The notes beneath the pieces are model-generated. The model was not told the origin of the DNA. It made no database searches and saw only the letters and a program-made list of their open reading frames with translations. Both the position numbers and the translations under genes were made by a program. DNA of 64,000 nt from Rotaria sordida (Eukaryota; Rotifera; Eurotatoria; Philodinida; Philodinidae), in the NCBI GenBank assembly GCA_905250125.1, contig CAJNOL010000038.1:279898-343897 (forward strand), read 5' to 3'. The stretch's first letter is position 1, and the number at the start of each line of letters is the position of its first letter. Below, one piece after another: positions 1 to 10,113 of the stretch.

Positions 1-2209
1 AAAAAAACGAATATTGAAGAATTGTTTTAGATATGATACGAATAAATTGTGAAATAATTTTCTTTCAATCAAAATCGGAATCAGATTAGATTTACTGAGG
101 TTAGGATCAGAACCAATAGCAAAAAAGTGATTGAGATCAAAACTAAGAAAAAACTTGACTCCACACATTTTTTGTTCACGTGATATTCTCATAGACAGTT
201 AATAACAATTTTTATGTTTTGAAAGAATCTATTTTACCTATGAAATACAATGATATAATATGAATTAAATTTGCATTGCCGAGTATATGAAGTAGTTGTG
301 TGTTGTATATTTATGTAAAGTTTTGTTTTTCGATGCAATGCAAAATATCTGAGAGTAAGTCGTTAAATATCTTTTTTTATCGACCTATTTCCTTTTTAAC
401 AATAAACATCAATATTGTTTTGGTCTTTTGTACATATACAATAACAACAAATATACTCTACCATTTTTGATCGCATCTATCAATCATTCGTTTTTGTTAC
501 TATTCAAAAGAAAAAAATAAACTTAATCAATGAAATGGTTGTTTTTTGTTCTTATATTTTCTACATAATGATGAAAGAATTTTGAATTTGTAGATATAAA
601 TAAAATGATGTTTTTTTTTTGTAAGATGTTATATAACAATGAATTCAAATGCATGAGACAGATTATGAAATTTATTTAATCTAATGTTATAAAAACATCA
701 TGAGCAATAAAAAAAAGAAGCTTGTTTTACAATTAAAAATTTACCAATGAACATCTCTGTAGCTCGATTTTTGACGTCTCAGAAAATGATTTAGTTTGTT
801 TTTGCTACAGATAGTATAAAAATTTCTGGACTCAAATTCGATATTGTTTCCTCTACATGAATGAATTGCAAATCTTTAGTAACACTAGTACGAAAAAATG
901 AAAGAAAGTCTACGAAATTTCTTAGTGTTGCATTTTATAAAATTCTATGTCTGTATTATACAACAAAAAGCTCCCAATATTTTATTACATATTAGCCGAT
1001 ATACGATTATTCTTTAGTATAAAATGCACTATAGAGAACGTTATTTAAATGAAAAAAATGTCCGTCTATATGTCATCATATTTTGTAAATTTTTCCATAA
1101 TAGAAGGAGACAGAAGGCTGCATTTGAAATTGATTTCATCACTTCAAGAAATGTAATTACACTAAAAATTTAACGGAAAACAAACGAACTTTTACGAGAC
1201 CATTTCCAAAATCTCTTTCTAAAATATGAATAAAGATTTTTAGAGCAAGATTGTCTTTATTTTTATAGAAGAAAACAGAATCATTTTTTCTCCGAAAGTA
1301 CAGTAAAATATAATGTCCTTTCATATAAAAATGATGATGATGTATTGATTACAAAATATTGCGAACAAAAGATACTAGATAGGAAAGGATACAAGCAATA
1401 AAGAAATGTATTTCGATAGAACATTTTACACTGTTCAAAATGGACTTTCTGTTATTCTCTATAAAAATTAATTTTTTTTTCAGCACATCTCACTCAAAAG
1501 TACGATTCTTTTCACAATGTGAGCTTCATAATTCAGCGATGATACGAGTTAAAGTATTGGAATTTGGTATGACAAATGGGACGTTCAAACAAGAATAACA
1601 TTTGAAAAAATCTGCTGGAATTCGTTAATTAGAACAAAAATTATACGAAAATACTTCTCTACGTATCAGTTTTTCAGCAAGAGAATATGATAGTCATGTC
1701 AAAGTATCTATGACCAGTTTCATTTTGTATTTCAGATTAATATAAATAAGGTTTAGAATAACAGAAAAATAAATTTAAATTATAATAGATAGTAGAGATA
1801 TTTATATCGTACTTCGAGTAATCCAAAATTAGTAGCCGAGGTATTTTAATTCCTTATAAAAAAGTTAAAGAAACTTTCTCTCTATATAGTCTGATAGTAA
1901 AAACAATGCTTTATTTGTCTATGATATTCAATCATTCTTAAACTAATATCATGAAAATAAATTTTCAATAAGACCTGTTTGGCTATAATATGTGATGATT
2001 AAATTACTTCATATTATTTTCGATATGTATTCTTTTCCTGATTTTCTTTTTGTTCTTTACTTTCTTGTCTTTATTCTTTTTTCTTGTCTCTTTTAATGCC
2101 TAGCTGTCTTCGTATATATATGTCAGAGTTGACATTAAAATTCAGTTGCCTTTAAAAGGCAACTAGTTCAGTTGAAAATTTTATTGTCAATTAGGATGGA
2201 ACTAGTTGA
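1..2209. other. A+T-rich non-coding stretch
   Basis: No open reading frame with recognisable protein content, no RNA gene and no strong repeat was seen. The sequence is A+T-rich with many short homopolymer runs. A short palindrome lies at about 2143-2165 (ttgcctttaaaaggcaa), just before the inverted-repeat element that follows. Confidence 0.6.
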
Positions 2210-2874
2210 CTTTAAAATGTAGATATTTAAAGTTGTATCATACGAAAAGTAGTAGCATCTTCGTGACATAGATGAGCTTAAGAAAAAAAGAAATATTGAA
2301 TAAAGATAAAAAGTACACAACAAGAAAATCCAGCTATTGGTTTAAAAGTTTCAGATCTTGATCGTACAAATACTTCTTCCATAATTTTGCCATGTAAAAT
2401 AGCTGATAAATATTCCAAAAATGCTGAATTCATGCACATAGATGCTATACAAAAAGGTCTTATAAAAGAACATTTTGGCTCAAAAACATGTTTAGATCTT
2501 ACTAATATGAATTTCTCATCAGTACGTTCTACTAATACTGATGAATTGCCAACTATTACTTTTATTAAAGCAAGTCAAATTTACATCAATTTTAAATCAA
2601 CAAAAACATGTACATGCTCTGGTGGTTGCAATATTAATCGATGTTGTTGCAAGAAAAATAATAGAAAATGCAGCATCAAATGCCACATTGATAGGAAATC
2701 GAAATGTAATAATTATTAGACTCTTGTTATGTATTTTCTCGTGTTACAGTATCTCGATTTTCTTGTTGTCTACTGTTTGTCTTTATTCAGTGTTTATTTT
2801 TCTCTCAAACTTGTCTATGTCACAAATATGCTACTACTTTTCGTATGATACAACTTTAAATATCTACATTTTAA
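2210..2874. repeat. Inverted-repeat element with a small Cys-rich ORF, cut by an assembly gap
   Basis: The left arm (about 2210-2258) and right arm (about 2829-2874) are reverse complements over about 45 bp: the left reads ...atgtagatatttaaagttg... and the right ...caactttaaatatctacat.... The right arm runs straight into the run of Ns, so its true end is unknown. Between the arms is the Cys-rich ORF at 2387-2719. Terminal inverted repeats around a short coding remnant are what a DNA transposon or its non-autonomous derivative would look like; the superfamily is not identified. Confidence 0.6.
2387..2719 (+). CDS. Small Cys-rich (CXC-like) protein, probably transposon-derived
   Basis: A 110-residue ORF. 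Its C-terminal third has closely spaced cysteines, CTCSGGCNINRCCCKK followed by CSIKCH, resembling the CXC/Tesmin-like zinc-binding spacing (C-x-C-x4-C-x3-RC-x-C-K...). The N-terminal part is not recognised. It lies between two inverted-repeat arms and so is probably a remnant of an element-encoded protein, not a host gene. No upstream exon was identified and no catalytic domain is visible. It may be a pseudogene fragment. Confidence 0.35.
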   Translation: MPCKIADKYSKNAEFMHIDAIQKGLIKEHFGSKTCLDLTNMNFSSVRSTNTDELPTITFIKASQIYINFKSTKTCTCSGGCNINRCCCKKNNRKCSIKCHIDRKSKCNNY

Positions 2875-2974
2875 NNNNNNNNNNNNNNNNNNNNNNNNNN
2901 NNNNNNNNNNNNNNNNNNNNNNNNNNNNNNNNNNNNNNNNNNNNNNNNNNNNNNNNNNNNNNNNNNNNNNNNNN
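2875..2974. other. Assembly gap (100 N)
   Basis: One hundred Ns in a row. The gap begins inside the right arm of an inverted repeat, so it probably marks a place where the assembler failed to cross a hairpin-forming or repeated element. Reading frames that cross it are meaningless. Confidence 0.99.
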
Positions 2975-4020
2975 CAAAAAAATGTACATAGGAATAGAGA
3001 AAAAGACGATAGTCATTTTGTAGCAAGAGAAGAGAGAAAGTGATCGAACGCAACTGTTTCTTTCTTGTAAATCATTTCTTTCTTTTAATCGACTCAATGA
3101 TGAGATTGATTTGTTTTTTTCTCCTTCTATCTCTGAGTAAGTTAGAAAGGAAGGATACTATTTTGTAAATCTCATTTGAAAATGATTTTATTAATCTTAA
3201 AGGTATTTGCTCAAGTGAAGTCTTCCGATGTTATAATTGTGATAGTGAGAGCAGCAGTGGATGTGGCGACTCGTTGAGTGGGGGTGTGAGTGTGGTTGAA
3301 AAGAAAAGGAACATCCATACCCTAGCTTACTACATTTTCTTTTCGTATCAATCAGGATAGTAAATTTCAAACATGACAATCTCCATACTTCTATAACTTA
3401 AAATCTGAATCTTTTCAATAGAATACAATAGTTATATTAAAGGAATATTTGAATGATATAAATAAATAGTTTGTGTCACCATTCAATTTAGTATATCATT
3501 GATTGAAAATTAAAATGCACAATTTGAAGCGACCTGATTGGAATCATATACATCTGTAATAAATTATCTCCACATCAACTGATTCCGAAGTTGTCTCTTC
3601 TAAATTTGTCTTCACGTCATTACAATTAAAATTTAATAATCGGCCTAATTGATCTATCAATATATAGGAGTAGGTACGTGTGCAGGTATGAATGTATAAA
3701 ATGGACATCCGCAAATCGTCAAGTCATACCGCCTCGCCTCGCTGCGGGTCGAGCAAAGGTTTTCAACATCGAGGCGAGTACGAGATGGTATGAGATTTGA
3801 CGCTTCATCCTATCTCCTTACGATTCATTTATCCCGACTTCTCAAAACGTGCTCGATCAATTTATTCAATTCCAATAACTATAGCTAATATCGAACGCTA
3901 GTCTATTGCTGATGGTTTAAGTAATACTTATTCATTTTGATCTCTTTATATATTTTTGTTTTTTGAACGTATTTACATGTATTAAATATATTTTATTTGA
4001 TCTTATGAAATAAAAGAAAT
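2975..4020. other. Non-coding stretch with a GC-rich hairpin
   Basis: No gene recognised. At about 3260-3298 there is a short G-rich run (gagtgggggtgtgagtgtgg) resembling degenerate telomeric sequence. At about 3718-3803 an imperfect GC-rich inverted repeat (cgtcaagtcatacc...gcctcgcctcg against cgaggcgag...ggtatgagatttgacg) stands out from the A+T-rich surroundings and is probably a short fold-back element. Confidence 0.5.
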
Positions 4021-4032
4021 AGTAATTCATAG

Positions 4033-4276
4033 ATGAAGTTGCAAAAAATGCATGAAGAAAAAACACCGATTTCTATGCTAGGTGATTGGCAAGGCGGTGG
4101 AAAAACGGTTTTTCTCAGCTGCTTCGCAGATCTCTGATATAGAAGACCTATCAACACACCTTCACTCTTTAATGCTTGAATTTCATCTTGACGAATATTT
4201 AGATGGTAATCTCATCGATTTGGAACGTGATATCAAGTGTGAAGAATGTGTGAAAATAAAATATACATACTATTAA
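4033..4276 (+). CDS. Possible small two-exon gene, unknown product
   Basis: An ATG at 4033 opens 49 nt of coding sequence (MKLQKMHEEKTPISML). A possible 46-nt intron (4082 gtgatt... to ...tttctcag 4127) follows, then a frame-continuing exon 4128-4276 ending in TAA. The joined product would be about 65 residues and includes an acidic stretch, HLDEYLDGNLIDLERDI. The amino-acid composition looks coding, but no family is recognised. Without the intron, an unspliced 64-residue ORF from 4082 is the alternative. It could also be one exon of a longer or decayed gene. Confidence 0.3.
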
Positions 4277-5144
4277 AGAATCATTTTTTTTCACTTAATG
4301 TTCTTGTGTGCTATTGCTCATATTTCTTCCATTAAAGTAAATGTTAGATGATCATTCAGTTAATAAAATACCTTATTCCAATCTTTTTAGAAATTAGTTA
4401 AGAACGAATTCTGTAAGTTTCTCATGGCACTAATTTTTATTAATTAAAGAAGGTCCCAGTTGAAGTTAATCGGTACAATTAATTCTATTATTCACTTATG
4501 ACTTTGTTTTTATGATAGCTTGCGTAATGTTTTCTCATTTAATCTATAGAAATTTTTATTTGGTCTCTTGTCGTTTCCTTTTCTTATCATATACCTATTA
4601 AACATGCCTTAATCTTCTTTTATTCATGATCATTTTTGGTATTGAATTTATGCTTTTTCTTTTGCTTATCAATGCTTGTACATAAATTTAACACTGCTCA
4701 TTAGAAAGTAAATAATAGAAGTACAAGATAATTTTCTATTCCTTCCGTTTTTTAAATTATAATTTTAAAAATTTAACGATTTGAATCTTAATTTTGCAAC
4801 TAGATCATTATCAGAAAATCCATTTTGATTTCCTATAGTCTTGGTATTAATGTCTAAAATATCAGTATGACCTATGTAGATGATTCGATTTTTGTTTTCA
4901 ATACATTGAAGATCAGTAAATATGAAGTGTATTTTACTAGAAATTATTTGACCTTCAGATTAAATAAAAAAAAATATAAGCAGATTAAAAGGATGATGAG
5001 AATAATGCCCTGCTGTCATATATTTACTTTCATTTTTATATTTATACTCTTTCATTTTATAGTACCTTTTCGTCAATGTTAAATTGACAGTAACACAATA
5101 TGTAGTCTATTATTTATTTTAGAATAATCATTTTTATAGGGATT
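4277..5144. other. Non-coding interval upstream of the WAP gene
   Basis: A+T-rich; short ORFs here have no recognisable content. It presumably contains the promoter of the gene starting at 5145, but no motif can be pointed to. Confidence 0.5.
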
Positions 5145-5522
5145 ATGTCTTCGTATTCATATGTTGTATTACTATTATTGGTGATTATTTCAATCGTCAA
5201 TGCTGGTGAAAAAGTTTGTCCTGGCTATGGATTTATTCGACCACCGGAGAAATGTGAATCAACATGTTCAAGAGAAAAAGATGAATGTCCATTAGGTAAA
5301 AAATGTTGTTTCCGCATTGAACAACCATGCGGTTTTCAATGTATTGTACCGAAAGATAATGAACCAAAACCAGGCAAATGTCCAACATCTGAAAGCGAAC
5401 AACAAAGTCCATATTGGGGCTTATGTGATGGACATTTTTGTGATGTTGATAATGATTGCAAAGGTGCTGAAAAATGTTGTCACAATCCATGTGGTTCGCC
5501 AATATGCGTTGCACCAAAATAA
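5145..5522 (+). CDS. Secreted protein with two WAP (four-disulfide core) domains
   Basis: A single-exon ORF of 125 residues. Residues 1-20 (MSSYSYVVLLLLVIISIVNA) are a signal peptide with a likely cut after Ala20. Two cysteine-rich modules follow. Residues about 24-67 begin KVCPGYG and contain KKCCF and CGFQC; residues about 75-124 begin GKCP and contain DVDNDCKGAEKCC and CGSPIC. Each has eight cysteines in the WAP arrangement, including the central CC pair. WAP proteins are small extracellular proteins, commonly serine-protease inhibitors or antimicrobial factors; which applies here cannot be told. The ATG is followed directly by the signal peptide, so the start is secure. Confidence 0.85.
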   Translation: MSSYSYVVLLLLVIISIVNAGEKVCPGYGFIRPPEKCESTCSREKDECPLGKKCCFRIEQPCGFQCIVPKDNEPKPGKCPTSESEQQSPYWGLCDGHFCDVDNDCKGAEKCCHNPCGSPICVAPK

Positions 5523-5594
5523 TTTCAACATATATTCATTTCAAAAAAATTATTCTATTAAGTTTATCTATTAAACACATGTCGAAATGAAAAA

Positions 5595-5965
5595 GGATTT
5601 TTTGTCATTAAATATCTATTTGCTTTGTATTTAAAAGAAGAAGGTACTACGGAAAAGAATTTATTTTTGTTTTTCTTCTGTTAAATCAAGTAAATATATT
5701 TTTTTGCCTTCCCATACACATTCACACATATGACAAATATTCTCAGATAGTGAAATAAGATATGTTCTATTGAATTGATTATTGGTTTTTTTTTCATTTG
5801 ATTTGAATATGTTATCAAATAGAAAATTTGACAAAAATAGTGTAAGTTTTATTTTCCCGTATCGAATATGAAAATAAAAAAACAATATGTTTATTTTTCT
5901 ATCATCAATACGATAGTTTGTTTTATAGTTGGAATGAATGAACATGGTTCACTTGTATAGAAAGA
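5595..5965 (+). pseudogene. Decayed 5' part of a glutamate decarboxylase paralogue
   Basis: This stretch aligns by eye with the promoter and first exons of the intact decarboxylase gene at 27.55-28.06 kb. Shared blocks include upstream sequence (tatttgctttgtatt here, tatttactttgtact there; gtactacggaaaagaa against gtgctttggaaaaga) and coding exon 2 (tcgaatatgaaaa, then gaatgaatgaacatggttcac here against gaaatgaatgagcatgattcac there). The reading frame is destroyed by substitutions and indels, and nothing after exon 2 is recognisable. It is a relic of a duplicated copy, consistent with old paralogous segments in bdelloid genomes (inference). Confidence 0.65.
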
Positions 5966-6394
5966 TTCTCTAGATAAAAGTGAAAAATCTCCTATTCTTG
6001 ACGCATATCGATCATTTTTTTCAAAGCTCGTTGTTTCGGCACATATTTTCTTTTACTATAACAAATAACAAAATGCTGCTGATGAATGATTTTTCCAGCA
6101 CGCCATTATCGAATAGAACACTTGATAAAATGTATAATCATATTTTCTGCATATTATTATTATTATTATTTTGTAAATCTTATAAGTATCGATAATAAAA
6201 ATTAAAGATTTATATATATATACAGATATTATTTGATAGAGGACATTTTGGCACGTATGTAGATTATATTTAACAGACTCCAAAGAATCAGTTTTGAAAA
6301 TAAAACTAATGAGGAAATCTCTCCAGGTATCAAATCGCTTTTCGATCGCGGTAATGTTTATTTACTAAGTAAGTAATAGAAACGTCGCGAATGA

Positions 6395-6600
6395 TTTGGT
6401 ATTCTGAGCTGTCATTCTTGAGACACCGAAGTTTTACTGGATTTTTTAACAAAAAAAAACTGTGGTCGTCCTCAGGTCACATGAAAAGTCCACCTTCGAC
6501 ATCAGAATTTCCACAATCAAAGTTCTCAATGAGATTAGTTCATTGGGTAAGTTTTAACTTTTCTAATGTCGGCGCCAGAAATGGATGGAGAAAACTATAG
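6395..6600. repeat. Solo fragment of a dispersed fold-back repeat family
   Basis: The segment (gtattctgagctgtcattcttgag...ttttactggattttt...ggtcacatgaaaag...aaagttctcaatgagattagtt) matches one arm of the larger palindromic elements in the GAD intron (28.7-29.3 kb) and the CELF intron (54.2-54.9 kb). Only one arm is present here. The overlapping 69-residue ORF is a by-product of the repeat. Confidence 0.65.
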
Positions 6601-6917
6601 GAGTTATATCTCGCGAACGGATCTAGCTAGCAATCTCATCTTTTCAGCGTTAGAAAGAGTAGTCTTTCGGGGACAAATCTATATTAAATTCAATAGGTGA
6701 GCGAGTGGTCAAGGCTGTTAATTACCGTTGAAGATTTTATGCCCTACCGGACAAAAACGTTTTCGAATAGATTTTTAATTCCACGGTGATCATTCAATAG
6801 CGCAAAGTTTGCTCTCTTAATCTACGAAAGCTCGAATTTTTTATCTTGTAGTGTTCAAAAGTTATTCAAGTTACACTGAGTATCTGTAGCGTGTCAAAAA
6901 TATGATTTTTTTGTTTT
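6601..6917. other. Unassigned sequence between repeat fragments
   Basis: No gene, RNA or repeat structure recognised. It sits between the fold-back fragment and the 3' end of the transposase copy, and is probably repeat-derived. Confidence 0.4.
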
Positions 6918-8690
6918 CGAGAGAGAAGAATCTTTTCATTGTTGGTGCATGAGAGTTTTCGACCAATTTAAGTCCCATAACGACAAGTGACTAGTCATTC
7001 TGACATAATTCACTTCGATCACCACTGTATTCTATAGCTCTCTTCTGAATCTAATGCAAATGATACTGTCCACCATACATTCTTGCTTCTTTTTCTTTGT
7101 ATTTTCAATGTTATGAATCTATTGCACGAAAAACTACCAGTCAATAAAGTCAAAGTTCGGTGCTATCATCGCTAGCATCAGAAAGATTATCAGTCTCGAT
7201 ATTTGATACGTCGTCGATTAATTGTGGCTTCACCGTATTTTCTAAGAATTCATCTGCTGCTTTGTTCGTTGTTTCCACTTTTTCAGCACGACGAATTGCA
7301 CTTTGTGCAGCTTTGTCATCGAAACCAGCAATAAATTCAGAAGTTAATTCATAGACGTTAGTTAACGAGAAGTTAGTGTTGTTTTTACGAACATATTCTT
7401 TTAATCTAGCCCAAGCGATCTCGACGGGATTTAATGAACAATGTCGCACTGGCAGCCGCAAGATTTGTACGTCGAACTCTTATGCGACCTCGTCAACCTA
7501 AGTAATATAAGTTCATAACATATGAGTATTATAAAACTATCTATACTTTATATTTTTTTTTGGGTTTATTCTCCAAAACAATCTCTAGTAATTCCGATTT
7601 TTTGAATGTCGAATCAAATTCAATTCCATGATTTTCCAACCATTCAATTATTTGATTTTTTCTCATTGATCTTTTGGTAGGTTTAGAACTTTCTGTAAGT
7701 TCTGAATGCCATGTGGCATTATCGATCACTATGGCTATTCTTCGATTTTGACCTAATTTCAAAAATAAAATTTAAGAAACTCTTATTTCAGCAAAATTTA
7801 CCGTTATCCTCTCTCAGGCAAAAAGCTGTTTTTTTAATCTATTCAATAAATAAAATGTGCTGAGGTCATTGAATGATCTTCTGAAGAGTTGAAGATCTCA
7901 ACAGATGGAAAGAGAAAACTATTCTTATCGATCATAGCAGATATTCCCAAACGAGAACCTAAATAAAAAATATATATGAATATTATACCAGGCATAATTG
8001 TTAGTATATTACCTTTGTCATCGGTTTTTCTAAGCCTTCCTTTACCAGAATCATCAATCCAGATTGATCTTTTCTCCTCGCCGACATTCACCCACGTTTC
8101 ATCGTGAAACAAAACTAAAGTACCAGCTTTTCGCAATTCGTCAAGATTACGGAAATAAAAAGCATGTTGAGCCACGAAAGAGTTATCATCTAGTGCCACC
8201 TTTACTTTGCTTGTCATTTGATAGGAAAAGCTCAATCGATGCATATGCCGCCGAAGAGCTGTCTGTGAACGAATTGGAAAATCTTTGTGAGCTGTGAGAA
8301 GACGTTCAAGAAGAATAGCAACAGTAGGATAAATTTTTTCTGTCAACAACAAATGAAACTGAAATCGAATTTCATCAACAGCTTCTTCAGATAATGGAAT
8401 TGATGGACGTCCCCGAATCTTACTAGGAACCTTCAATAGAATTGTGTTCACTCCATAAGACATAGACCAAGTTGATATATTCTGATTTTCGTGTGAAATA
8501 TTCGTCGATTGAGTTTGTGACGCTGATCGAAGTCGTAAGCGCTTCTCTTCTTCTTCATTCACTTGCTCTTGTTGTAATTCACGTATTACCTTCATTTCCT
8601 TCCTCAAATTAAATAATGACGACTCAGAAATATCCAACATTATCAAAATGCGCACAATCGAATTACAACACATATTAATGAAATTATTTC
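6918..8690 (-). mobile_element. Degenerate Tc1/mariner-IS630-type DDE transposon, copy 1
   Basis: A transposase-bearing element on the minus strand. The downstream boundary at about 6918 is inferred because copy 2 at 25-26 kb is similar up to the equivalent base (ending ...ttcttctctctcg on the sense strand) and then diverges. No terminal inverted repeats were seen, so the upstream boundary near 8690 is only where coding similarity and the ORF end. The coding part is listed separately. Confidence 0.7.
7150..8673 (-). pseudogene. DDE transposase (Tc1/mariner-IS630 superfamily), inactivated
   Basis: Four coding blocks are separated by three short introns. Block 1 (8673-8010) begins MCCNSIVRILIMLDIS, contains a helix-turn-helix-like region (IRGRPSIPLSEEAVDEIRF) and the first catalytic Asp in LFHDETWVNVGEE. 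Block 2, after a 55-bp GTAATA...TTTAG intron, holds SRLGISAMIDKNS. Block 3 (about 7752 down) holds the second Asp in IVIDNATWHSE. Block 4 holds the Glu in HCSLNPVEIAWARLKE. Together these form the DDE triad of the DDE_3 endonuclease fold. Lesions: a stop where FIYW should continue (TAT TGA, about 7843-7848), a frameshift just after it, and a TAA in the sequence DEVA*EFDVQ (about 7479). The C-terminal tail is acidic (DNLSDASDDSTEL). The element is dead. Confidence 0.8.
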
Positions 8691-8710
8691 AAAATCATAT
8701 ATGTTTTATC

Positions 8711-9249
8711 AGGCTGTTTTATTTATTTCAACAATGTGAGGACCAAGAACCATTTTATTAAGAATTCCTTCAATATTATGCATTGTTTTTTCAATATTAA
8801 CTATAGCAGAATCATGTACCGTATCAATATTACCAGCACTTTTTTATATTCTTATATGTCTTAAAACAAAAGCAGATACACAAATTACAATTGGTGCTAT
8901 TATGACTGGTAAAATAGAATTTTATTTTTTATATAAAATTGATTTTATAAATAAATTTTAGCTATTTATGCATTGGTTATGTCAATGGTACTTGTAGGAA
9001 CAGCTGCTCAAATTGTTAAATCTGCTTTCTTAGATTCAAGTGCTGTTTTTTTTACCAAGTGTTGCAGCTACATTTATTGTTACTGATCGTCTACATCGAA
9101 ATGAAATGTTTAATTTACTTCATGGTTTTCTTTATCTTATTAGAATTCCTGGTGATTATCTTCTTGTTACTTATGCTTTATGTAATTAACATGTTGTTTC
9201 ATGGGATACAAGAGAAACAGTTGAAGTTGTTAACACTGAATTAGTTTAA
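8711..9249 (+). pseudogene. Chitin synthase relic (C-terminal transmembrane region)
   Basis: Two exons (about 8711-8908 and 8962-9249) are joined by a well-formed 53-bp intron (GTAAAA...TTTTAG). The conceptual product matches the membrane region of animal chitin synthases: GPRTILL..., then YALVMSMVLVGTAAQIVK, then FNLLHGFLYLIRIP and HVVSWDTRE (family consensus has a form like NVVSWGTRE). Lesions are an early TGA before GPRTILL, a one-base shift in a T run near 9050, and a TAA replacing Leu before HVVSW. The catalytic domain (QRRRW region) is absent. It is a fragment of a once spliced host gene, not a processed copy. Confidence 0.75.
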
Positions 9250-9296
9250 CAGCAGATGAGAATTTATCCATAACTATTTTAAATTTTATTACAAAA

Positions 9297-9340
9297 ATGT
9301 GAAGCTTTTCGAGAGTTCAACTCGCATCATCAGACAAAAA
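9297..9340 (-). ncRNA. Probable minimal type-I hammerhead ribozyme of the Penelope-like element
   Basis: On the minus strand the sequence reads TGT-CTGATGA, then GAG-TTGAA-CTC (stem II with loop), then GAAA, AGCT, TC and ACA. This gives the invariant CUGAUGA and GAAA boxes. Stem I can form from TGT before the box and ACA after the putative cleavage site (UC^A); stem III is minimal and palindromic (AAGCTT). Penelope-like elements are known to carry minimal hammerheads of this permutation beside their coding region, and this lies where one is expected. Stem II is imperfect, so activity is uncertain. Confidence 0.5.
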
Positions 9341-9486
9341 AGATAAAAATGATTAAAGTTTACATTTAAAAGTACAAATAATAGAATTAGTCATATATAT
9401 AGCCATTTTGCTGAGGCAAAGACCTCTATAGGAAGGACTAAATTTGTTTCTTAATATTAAGAAATAAATCCCCCCATGGCACTTCA

Positions 9487-10113
9487 CTATACACCTGCTT
9501 TCATCTTGGCTTTTGTTTTAAATAATGACGAACTATCCGAATAAATGACCAGAGGAACTGAACGCACAGTTCGATTAAGTGAAGGTTCAAGTTTTGAAAT
9601 TTGTATCGATTCACGTATTAAAAGACGATAAAATTTCTGATCGTTGCTCAATAATTTCCAGTTATCCCAATCAATCGAATGCCCTGTCTCTACTTCATGT
9701 TGATAAATTACTGATTGAGAAAATTTTAAATTCTTTTCATCAGATAATTTGGGAGTATCTTCTATAGCTTCATCGAGAATTTTTTCATTTAATGCATAGT
9801 TAACAATAGGAACATTTCGTTTAGGGCGTTGAGAAAACATTAATGTAGTTGTTAATGTTGGAAAATGTTGTGGGGGAGGAGAAGATAGTAGCCTCATTTT
9901 ACCGCGTTCTTCAAACCGTCTGGAAACTTGACGCCAAGTTTTTCTAATATAACTTGCTGAGCAACCCGTACAGTTGACATTATAAACCACATTTGACAAT
10001 AATTTCCTTGGTACGGGATCTTTCCGTGCAAATAAAGTTTGGACTTTTGGAAAGGGACGTGGTATAGGTTGTAAGTGTAATGTTGGTTTGACCTGTTTGG
10101 CTACATTCAACAA
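9487..10113 (-). pseudogene. Penelope-like element GIY-YIG endonuclease domain, mutated
   Basis: The frame encodes the linker and endonuclease of a Penelope-like element. It contains VVYNVNCTGCSASYIRKT followed by SRRFEERGK, matching the family pattern of a Tyr strand, a CxxC pair, SYIG.T and R...EH. The conserved YIG is YIR here and EH is ER, so the nuclease is probably inactive. Further on, HEVETGHSIDWDNWKLL and IRESIQISKLEPSLNR match the C-terminal part of the domain. It is out of frame with the RT fragment, through a length change in an A run near 10110. Family functions: target nicking for retrotransposition. Confidence 0.75.

Noticed and set aside
5233..5574. ORFs overlapping the WAP gene on both strands
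   Set aside because: They are shadows of the WAP coding sequence, without a signal peptide or the cysteine pattern.
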